Origin: JAHFRG01 sp036522275
GTDB taxonomy: Bacteria > Pseudomonadota > Gammaproteobacteria > Burkholderiales > JAHFRG01
Reading direction: 5' to 3'
Length of the DNA stretch: 12,874 bases
Assembly (NCBI GenBank): GCA_036522275.1
Contig: DATDGC010000016.1
Location: 1 to 12,874 of the forward strand
Below, piece after piece: positions 9,357 to 12,874 of the stretch (the stretch's first letter is position 1; each line of letters begins with the position of its first letter). The translations under genes were made by a program, and so were the position numbers. A model generated the notes under the pieces. That model searched no databases, had not been told where the DNA came from, and saw only the letters and a list, made by a program, of their open reading frames with translations.

Positions 9357-9388
9357 TTGCCTCCTCTAACAGTTGCCTCCTTTAACAG
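9357..9388. repeat. 16-bp perfect-length tandem duplication
   Basis: TTGCCTCCTCTAACAG (9357-9372) is followed immediately by TTGCCTCCTTTAACAG (9373-9388); the only difference is one C/T. Read on the minus strand, each unit carries an AGGAGG Shine-Dalgarno-like core. The pair lies in the presumed 5' leader of the zinc-finger gene, upstream of that gene's own better-spaced GGGAGG. It could present decoy or standby ribosome sites, or be a slippage product. Confidence 0.85.
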
Positions 9389-9442
9389 TGCGATTTTATC
9401 TTAGGACACCCCAAGCGGGGGGCAAAGGGAATCGATCGTTCA

Positions 9443-9473
9443 GGCTGTGGAAAAATGTGATGGCTGTGGAAAA
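9443..9473. repeat. 12-bp direct repeat with DnaA-box-like core
   Basis: GGCTGTGGAAAA occurs at 9443-9454 and again, identically, at 9462-9473, a period of 19 bases (just under two helical turns). The core TGTGGAAAA is TTTTCCACA on the other strand, which fits the relaxed DnaA-box pattern TTWTNCACA. A near match (TGTGGAAAT) lies at 9742-9750. Two same-face, same-orientation sites suggest cooperative protein binding. DnaA is one candidate binder; an unrelated repressor is equally possible. Confidence 0.7.
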
Positions 9474-9721
9474 CATGCAGGGTGACTCCAAGGTCTCGTC
9501 CGCCAACGAACATCGAAAAACATCGGCAGGAGCAAGCCAAGCAAGAAGTAGAACACGACCGCTGCAAAACCAACGAACAAAACAAGGGTTCGGCACCTTT
9601 CTCAGCAGGCGCGTCCGAGGCGTATCCCTCCCACTTTCCGATAAGCGCGTTATACGGCCATCAGGTGAGCGGCGCTCATTTGACGGGAGGCCGACTTCCG
9701 GGGATCAATCGAGGAACTTCT

Positions 9722-9737
9722 CTCGCGTGCACGCGAG
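9722..9737. promoter_or_regulatory. perfect 16-bp palindrome, candidate operator
   Basis: CTCGCGTG (9722-9729) is followed without a gap by its exact reverse complement CACGCGAG (9730-9737). A gapless 8+8 dyad is the form expected for a homodimeric regulator's site. It lies about 28 bases upstream of a -35-like hexamer and 100 bases upstream of the secreted-protein gene. No cognate regulator is encoded adjacent to it, so identity is unknown. Confidence 0.5.
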
Positions 9738-9762
9738 CCCCTGTGGAAATCCGCAAGAACCC

Positions 9763-9800
9763 TCTGGACTTTCTGCGAATTCCCGTCTATAAAGTCCAGA
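9763..9800 (+). promoter_or_regulatory. candidate promoter enclosed by a 10-bp inverted repeat
   Basis: TGGACT (9765-9770) and TATAAA (9788-9793) are separated by 17 bases and resemble sigma-70 -35 and -10 hexamers (four matches at the -35, and a TATAAA -10). The ten bases 9763-9772 (TCTGGACTTT) are the exact reverse complement of 9791-9800 (AAAGTCCAGA), with an 18-base spacer, so the two arms overlap the two hexamers. A dimer bound to both arms would block polymerase. The next gene begins at 9838, with AAGGAG at 9824-9829. Confidence 0.45.
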
Positions 9801-9837
9801 ACAGGCCCATCCCCAACTCCCCCAAGGAGAATGGATT

Positions 9838-10317
9838 ATGCGAATCAATAAGTTTGCCGTTTTCGCAACAACTCTGCTGCTCGTGGCACTCGCTATCAGC
9901 GTTTCCGCGGCAGCAGCCGATCAGCAGTCTGGGACCTGGAAGATGAACAGTGCCAAGTCGAATTACAGCCCGGGGCCAGCGCCGAAGGCTAGTACGGTAA
10001 AGATCGTCTCGGATGCCGAAAACATCAAACTCAGTTCAGACGGGATCGACGCCGCTGGAAATCCGACTCATCTCGAGTACACCGCAAAATACGATGGCAA
10101 GGACTACCCCATTACTGGCGCGCCCAACGCTGATACCGTAGCGATAGAACGGATCGACCCCAACACGCTCCAGACCACTGTGAAGAAAGCCGGCCAGGTT
10201 GTGATGACCGTCAGAACCGTGCTCTCCGATAACGGAAAAACGCGGACTTCGACTTTCAAAGGCAAGGACGCGGAAGGGCACGATGTAAATAACGTCGTCG
10301 TCTACGACAAGCAGTAA
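9838..10317 (+). CDS. small secreted protein of unknown function (GTWKMN...SPGPAPK family)
   Basis: 159 residues. The N-terminus is a clear Sec signal peptide: basic start (M-R-I-N-K), hydrophobic core at about 6-22, then an alanine run with likely cleavage near A27/D28. The mature part of about 130 residues opens with SGTWKMNSAKSNYSPGPAPK. It then alternates polar and hydrophobic residues in short strands rich in Thr, Val and Lys, suggesting a small all-beta fold. It has no cysteines and no catalytic motif I recognise. I recall similar short exported proteins, usually annotated hypothetical, in several copies in Acidobacteriota genomes; a lipocalin-like beta barrel is a guess. AAGGAG at 9824-9829, eight bases before ATG 9838, supports the start. 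It is monocistronic, with a strongly structured upstream region that suggests tight control. Confidence 0.8.
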   Translation: MRINKFAVFATTLLLVALAISVSAAAADQQSGTWKMNSAKSNYSPGPAPKASTVKIVSDAENIKLSSDGIDAAGNPTHLEYTAKYDGKDYPITGAPNADTVAIERIDPNTLQTTVKKAGQVVMTVRTVLSDNGKTRTSTFKGKDAEGHDVNNVVVYDKQ

Positions 10318-10357
10318 AGCGACTTCTGCAACTCTTTTCGGTGATGTGGACGTGGGA

Positions 10358-10383
10358 GGCGCTCGCGGGGGCGTTGGCGAGCC
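10358..10383 (+). terminator. possible terminator after the secreted-protein gene
   Basis: GCTCGC (10361-10366) pairs with GCGAGC (10377-10382) around a 10-base loop, about 45 bases past the TAA stop. The next T-rich stretch (GTTTTG, from about 10392) is short and displaced by some ten bases, so intrinsic termination is plausible but weak. The rest of the 190-base gap to the next gene shows nothing else clear. Confidence 0.3.
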
Positions 10384-10507
10384 TGCGCTGAGTTTTGCCA
10401 CGCACGGTGAGCGATTGCCTGAAAATTCGTCCCGCTGGTTGCGGAACCCCGGCAATGTCTACGCCCGGGAAAATCCATTTACATTATTCTGCGACGCTTG
10501 AACAGAG

Positions 10508-10927
10508 TCACGGGCGTGCCTTCGGGTCCGTTTCCGCCTTCGGAGCCGTCGCGGCGTGCTGTTTCGGCGCCTCGCACACATACTTTTTGATTGTTACTTG
10601 CGCAACCAAAAAAATAGGCTTTTGTTCGCGCTTTTCTGGGTGGTCTTTTATGTATTGAAGAACTAGGTCAAGCGTAGTTCTCACTGTCGCGCTATCGGGA
10701 ATACATATCCTCTGACCGGTGTCGGCCCAATTGAGCGCGAGCGTGCCGGCCACGCCAGCAACGTAGGCGAGGCAAACGTCAGGCGGACGGTTGTTCTCAT
10801 ATTGGCAAATCGCCAAAAAGTCGTCGCCCCGGTTTATAATGTCCGAAGTTTTCTGGGCCTTCGCTGCGCTTGAAACCGTCAAAGCCAAAACCGCCATGAT
10901 CAGAGTTTTTATATATCGTGCCTTCAT
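10508..10927 (-). CDS. secreted Rap1a/Tai-family-like protein
   Basis: 139 residues. The signal peptide has basic residues at 2-7, a hydrophobic core 8-18 and an A-K-A cleavage site, so the mature protein starts near Q25. It has four cysteines (C41, C52, C75, C118), enough for two disulfides in the periplasm. The arrangement C-L-A-Y-V-A-G, then R-I-C-I-P, then L-Q-Y-I-K-D-H-P-E and a final V-C matches the Rap1a/Tai immunity family as I know it. Founding members neutralise type VI secretion amidase toxins in the periplasm, but many genomes carry orphan homologues of unknown role. No amidase effector or secretion gene lies nearby, so an immunity role is not supported by context. GGAGG at 10935-10939, seven bases before ATG, supports the start. 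A 35-codon frame ends 36 bases upstream, suggesting cotranscription. Confidence 0.75.
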   Translation of the reverse strand: MKARYIKTLIMAVLALTVSSAAKAQKTSDIINRGDDFLAICQYENNRPPDVCLAYVAGVAGTLALNWADTGQRICIPDSATVRTTLDLVLQYIKDHPEKREQKPIFLVAQVTIKKYVCEAPKQHAATAPKAETDPKARP

Positions 10928-10963
10928 GCCTGTGCCTCCGAAGATGTATTGACCGGCGCGAGT

Positions 10964-11071
10964 TCAAATTCCGCCATCGAACAGGGTTGCCGATTTCTCG
11001 ACGCCCCTGACATACGAAACCCCACGGGGAAGATTAGCGACGAGCAATAAGATGAAGATTTCGAGCTTCAT
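10964..11071 (-). CDS. 35-residue hydrophobic micro-ORF upstream of the Rap1a-like gene
   Basis: Starts M-K-L-E-I-F-I-L-L-L-V-A-N-L-P and ends F-D-G-G-I. Residues 4-14 form a short hydrophobic stretch resembling a signal peptide core or a small membrane anchor; the rest is mixed polar. A strong GGAGGT lies five bases before ATG 11069-11071, better than for many annotated genes here, and the stop is 36 bases before the Rap1a-like start. It could be a small membrane protein, a leader peptide coupling translation to the next gene, or a decayed exported protein. The longer frame upstream of this ATG has no comparable ribosome site, so I take the internal start. I recognise no family. Confidence 0.45.
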   Translation of the reverse strand: MKLEIFILLLVANLPRGVSYVRGVEKSATLFDGGI

Positions 11072-11437
11072 CAGGCACCTCCGTTCCCGCTTGAAAGACT
11101 TCAGGAGAAGAATGCAGAGTCCTTCCGTAGTCAGCAATGGAGCGAAAGTACGAGAGGATGAAACTGAAGTCCTAGCGGGCTCCTGAGAAGCCGCGTAGTG
11201 TTCAGGAATGACTCCTCTGAGCATTGTCGCGGGCACAGGGATGTATTACGCGCTAATCGGAAAAGTGCTTTTCAGATGTCCGGTAATCCGACAGGCGTAC
11301 AAGGCCTGACTTGCGTTCCGGAAATAGCATCTTAGTGGCTCAGCTATAGCAGAATCCGGGTCCCAATCATCCTGCAAAATTCGATACCCGCCTCGGCAGA
11401 ATTCGAGACCTGAAGCCCAGAAAAGCAGGCGCAGTTC
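11072..11437. other. 366-base gap without a confident gene
   Basis: It lies between the micro-ORF start and the 3' end of the membrane-protein gene, both on the minus strand, so it should contain the promoter for the micro-ORF/Rap1a pair. I could not find a convincing -35/-10 pair. Two small dyads are present: GAAAAG-TG-CTTTTC (11260-11273) and TGTC...GACA framing 11277-11293. A 24-codon plus-strand frame (11112-11186) has an AGGAG only four bases before its ATG and looks accidental. Confidence 0.5.
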
Positions 11438-11866
11438 TTAGGATTGCTTGGGAACCCTCTCTTGCGGCCGCAGGTAAAAAAGGAGCGCCGCTAGTGCCAA
11501 ACGCACAAGGGAGCGCCCCCAAATCAGGTAGCTCGGATAAAGCTGTCGCAGGTCCAGCGTGTAAAGAGACCACAACGGTGTAAAGGCCAGTATGCAGAGG
11601 CCGACAATGAGCGCGTTAACGATGGCCACGTTCCGGGCAGAATCGCGATAGGCGAGGAAAAGCATTGCGCTGAGCATAAGAATTAATCCGCCCATCTCCT
11701 TCAACACGATGAACAGTAAGGTCGAGACTTCGGACTCGGGAGGCCAGAGAAAAAGGCGCATCACCATCGGCCGGCCACTGAAAATGATGACGAGGCCCCC
11801 GGCTGCGGTGAGCAGGGAGAAAATACCCAAGATGATTCGCAAGACGCGATAGGGTGGTCCTGGCAT
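11438..11866 (-). CDS. four-helix integral membrane protein, function unknown
   Basis: 142 residues with four hydrophobic segments at about 8-30, 48-72, 79-103 and 113-132, separated by short loops. The basic residues R7/R10, R74/R78 and R133 flank helices. No signal peptide cleavage site, cofactor motif or catalytic signature is visible. A conserved-looking K-E-M-G-G within helix 2 and Y-R-D after it resemble small uncharacterised membrane proteins, but I cannot assign a named family. Minus-strand AGGAGA, about eight bases before ATG (11864-11866), supports the start. It is transcribed divergently from the ACT-domain gene. The intervening 210 bases hold that gene's promoter and a 15-bp dyad close to this gene's own start. 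Confidence 0.7.
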   Translation of the reverse strand: MPGPPYRVLRIILGIFSLLTAAGGLVIIFSGRPMVMRLFLWPPESEVSTLLFIVLKEMGGLILMLSAMLFLAYRDSARNVAIVNALIVGLCILAFTPLWSLYTLDLRQLYPSYLIWGRSLVRLALAALLFYLRPQERVPKQS

Positions 11867-11895
11867 GGGAGTGGTCTCCTCTCGTCGCCAGAGGA

Positions 11896-11917
11896 ACGGT
11901 AAATTGCCGTCTACCGT
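11896..11917. promoter_or_regulatory. near-palindrome upstream of the membrane-protein gene
   Basis: Bases 11896-11910 read ACGGTAAATTGCCGT, a 15-bp dyad with one T/G mismatch pair around a central A. A further TACCGT at 11912-11917 pairs with ACGGTA at 11896-11901, giving an alternative hairpin. The site is about 30 bases upstream of the minus-strand ATG, suiting an operator or 5'-leader hairpin. No regulator can be named. Confidence 0.35.
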
Positions 11918-11979
11918 ACTCCTGCGCTTCGCATCCGGCCAACTACCTCGAATCCTTCACTCCGCCCTGTCAGCCAGTC

Positions 11980-12008
11980 TTGAACGAGAAATGAGCAGAG
12001 CGTATGAT
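11980..12008 (+). promoter_or_regulatory. sigma-70-type promoter of the ACT-domain gene
   Basis: TTGAAC (11980-11985) and TATGAT (12003-12008) are separated by exactly 17 bases. They match the -35 and -10 consensus at four and five of six positions. Transcription would begin near 12015, giving a leader of about 60 bases before ATG 12077. This is the best promoter match I found in the window and suggests constitutive, fairly strong expression. Confidence 0.65.
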
Positions 12009-12076
12009 TCTGCCACTGTCACTTCAATCTGAGAATGCACCCTGCATTCCTAGAAGAGACAATGGAGGTCCCTACC

Positions 12077-12496
12077 ATGCCTACGTCCAGAGAATTCACC
12101 ATCAGGATGCAAGACCGACCTGGAACTCTTGGAAAAATCTGCCGAGCGCTGGCCGACCGGGGAGTGAACATCTTGGCCTTCCAGTCGTTCTCAGCGGGTG
12201 CGGGCGAGAGCCAAGTCCGCCTCGTCGCAGACAATCCCACAATCACCAAGTCAGTCCTAGAAAGCCAGGGCCTGGCCATCACCGAGACCGATGTTGTTCA
12301 AGTCAAACTTCCGCACCGACCCGGCGAGATCGCGCGGGTGGCATCACGCCTGGGAGAAGCCGACATCAATATCAATTACGCATATTGCGGTTTGGAACCA
12401 GATACCAATATACCTTGCGTCTTTTTTGGTGTCGCCGAAGTCAGCAAGGCAGCCCCAATTCTGGACCAGGCCGCAGCCGCTGCTGCGACGCCTTAG
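12077..12496 (+). CDS. tandem ACT-domain protein, probable amino-acid sensor
   Basis: 139 residues made of two ACT domains and almost nothing else: ACT1 about 7-66 and ACT2 about 72-133, then an alanine-rich end. Each opens with the strand-turn-helix signature of the fold: Q-D-R-P-G-T-L-G-K-I (12-21), then D-R-G-V-N-I (27-32), and P-H-R-P-G-E-I-A-R-V (79-88), then E-A-D-I-N-I (94-99). ACT domains bind small ligands, usually amino acids, at domain interfaces. Stand-alone tandem forms are thought to regulate partner enzymes, but no amino-acid biosynthesis gene is beside it. No catalytic or DNA-binding domain is present. ATG 12077 is preferred over the in-frame ATG 12035 because GGAGG (12064-12068) lies eight bases before it and ACT1 begins shortly after. 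A promoter at 11980-12008 and a terminator at 12524-12550 make it a single-gene unit. Confidence 0.88.
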   Translation: MPTSREFTIRMQDRPGTLGKICRALADRGVNILAFQSFSAGAGESQVRLVADNPTITKSVLESQGLAITETDVVQVKLPHRPGEIARVASRLGEADININYAYCGLEPDTNIPCVFFGVAEVSKAAPILDQAAAAAATP

Positions 12497-12523
12497 ACCA
12501 CGGAAAACTCTCAAACCTGTCTC

Positions 12524-12550
12524 ACGGGAGCGGGCCTCACCCGCTCCCGT
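12524..12550 (+). terminator. 11-bp perfect hairpin, terminator of the ACT-domain gene
   Basis: ACGGGAGCGGG (12524-12534) and CCCGCTCCCGT (12540-12550) pair without mismatch around the loop CCTCA. The hairpin starts 28 bases past the TAG stop. The following bases (CATTTGG) have only a short T-run, so termination may be partial, or the hairpin may mainly protect the 3' end. It separates this gene from the winged-helix gene. Confidence 0.7.
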
Positions 12551-12631
12551 CATTTGGTCGAAGCCATGCCCCAACAGAAGATGAAACGTGCGTTCTCACG
12601 GTGAGGATCGTGCTAAGGAAAAGGAATCACA

Positions 12632-12865
12632 ATGGAAGAAGAAATCGGAAAGGCTGCCGGCGCCATTTGGAAGGCGCTCAGCACCAAAGGCGAGTTGTCG
12701 CTTTCGCAACTCAAAAAGGCAACGAAGGGGAAGCCGCCGATCTTTGACTGGGCTATCGGTTGGCTGGCGCGTGAAGACAAGATCGTGATCACGCCAGAGA
12801 AGCGCTTGTTCCGTGTCCGGCTAAGGGAGGCACAGGCGAGTGCGGCATTTGCCTCCAAGGATTGA
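12632..12865 (+). CDS. winged helix-turn-helix protein, DUF2582-like
   Basis: 77 residues. It starts with an amphipathic helix (E-E-I-G-K-A-A-G-A-I-W-K-A-L), followed by a second (L-S-L-S-Q-L-K-K-A-T), a third with aromatic core positions (F-D-W-A-I-G-W-L-A-R-E), and a beta-hairpin wing (K-I-V-I-T-P-E-K-R-L-F-R-V). That order is the winged-helix fold as in the small DUF2582 family. The family has the shape of a DNA-binding domain, but its target and biological role are unknown to me. Length and composition fit a complete protein; the TGA stop is at 12863-12865, just before the window end. An AAGGA (12621-12625), six bases before ATG 12632, supports the start. The gene lies behind the hairpin at 12524-12550, so it may have its own promoter or depend on read-through. 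Confidence 0.75.
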   Translation: MEEEIGKAAGAIWKALSTKGELSLSQLKKATKGKPPIFDWAIGWLAREDKIVITPEKRLFRVRLREAQASAAFASKD

Positions 12866-12874
12866 TGGTTTCCC

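Larger units (their letters stand above)
9332..9837. other. 506-base gene-free intergenic region dense in ordered repeats
   Basis: No open frame here looks like a conserved protein, apart from a possible short hydrophobic minus-strand frame near 9440-9580. The region lies between two divergently transcribed genes (zinc finger to the left, secreted protein to the right), so it should carry both promoters. It contains, in order, a 16-bp tandem repeat (9357-9388), a 12-bp direct repeat with a 19-base period (9443-9473), a perfect 16-bp palindrome (9722-9737) and a 10-bp inverted repeat over a promoter-like sequence (9763-9800). Each is listed separately. Confidence 0.75.

Noticed and set aside
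9340..9800. Chromosomal or plasmid replication origin suggested by DnaA-box-like repeats
   Set aside because: Only two good boxes, no AT-rich unwinding element, and no dnaA, dnaN, parAB or rep gene in the window.
9373..9946. Plus-strand frames at 9373-9792 and 9482-9946
   Set aside because: Arg/Ser/Pro-rich low-complexity translations with no domain; the second overlaps the start of a well-supported secreted-protein gene.
11112..11186. 24-codon plus-strand micro-ORF with AGGAG upstream
   Set aside because: Only four bases separate AGGAG from the ATG, composition is unremarkable, and no neighbour or promoter supports it.
10964..11236. 90-residue version of the micro-ORF starting at 11236
   Set aside because: The upstream part has no good ribosome site and reads as random sequence, while the internal ATG has a strong, well-spaced GGAGGT.
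12035..12076. Upstream ATG (12035) as start of the ACT-domain protein
   Set aside because: The added 14 residues contain the GGAGG that serves ATG 12077, and the ACT fold begins just after 12077.

Overview
This is a GC-rich bacterial window dominated by one very large gene. It most resembles an Acidobacteriota chromosome. That placement is an inference from gene content: a GroEL-type C-terminus, a huge cyclic beta-1,2-glucan synthase, a small C2H2 zinc-finger protein, a short secreted 'GTWKMN...SPGPAPK' protein and a Rap1a/Tai-type secreted protein. There is no rRNA or other decisive taxonomic marker. I found no tRNA, rRNA, CRISPR array, transposase or phage gene.

Layout. Bases 1-53 hold the last 16 codons and stop of what looks like groEL. 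A long hairpin followed by a T-rich tract (128-190) probably ends that transcript. Bases 245-9052 encode a 2935-residue protein with the full architecture of cyclic beta-1,2-glucan synthases (NdvB/ChvB/Cgs): membrane-embedded glycosyltransferase, middle cyclization region, beta-sandwich modules and a GH94 phosphorylase-type domain. A convergent small zinc-finger gene follows (9134-9331, minus). Next is a roughly 500-base gene-free segment (9332-9837) unusually rich in ordered repeats: a 16-bp tandem duplication, a 12-bp direct repeat containing DnaA-box-like sequences, a perfect 16-bp palindrome and a 10-bp inverted repeat lying over a candidate promoter. It leads into a secreted protein gene (9838-10317).

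The right third is a set of small genes. On the minus strand a 35-codon hydrophobic reading frame (10964-11071) precedes a Rap1a/Tai-like secreted cysteine protein (10508-10927), and a four-helix membrane protein is encoded at 11438-11866. On the plus strand are a tandem ACT-domain protein (12077-12496), with a strong consensus-like promoter and a terminator hairpin, and a winged-helix DUF2582-type protein (12632-12865).

How they work together: the sequence shows no single pathway. The glucan synthase should make periplasmic cyclic glucans, but no NdvA-type exporter or glucan-modifying gene is next to it. The ACT protein is a likely amino-acid sensor with no biosynthetic neighbour here. I see no clear new multi-gene system. 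The best candidates for something undescribed are the ordered intergenic segment 9357-9800 and the micro-ORF plus Rap1a-like pair at 10508-11071.
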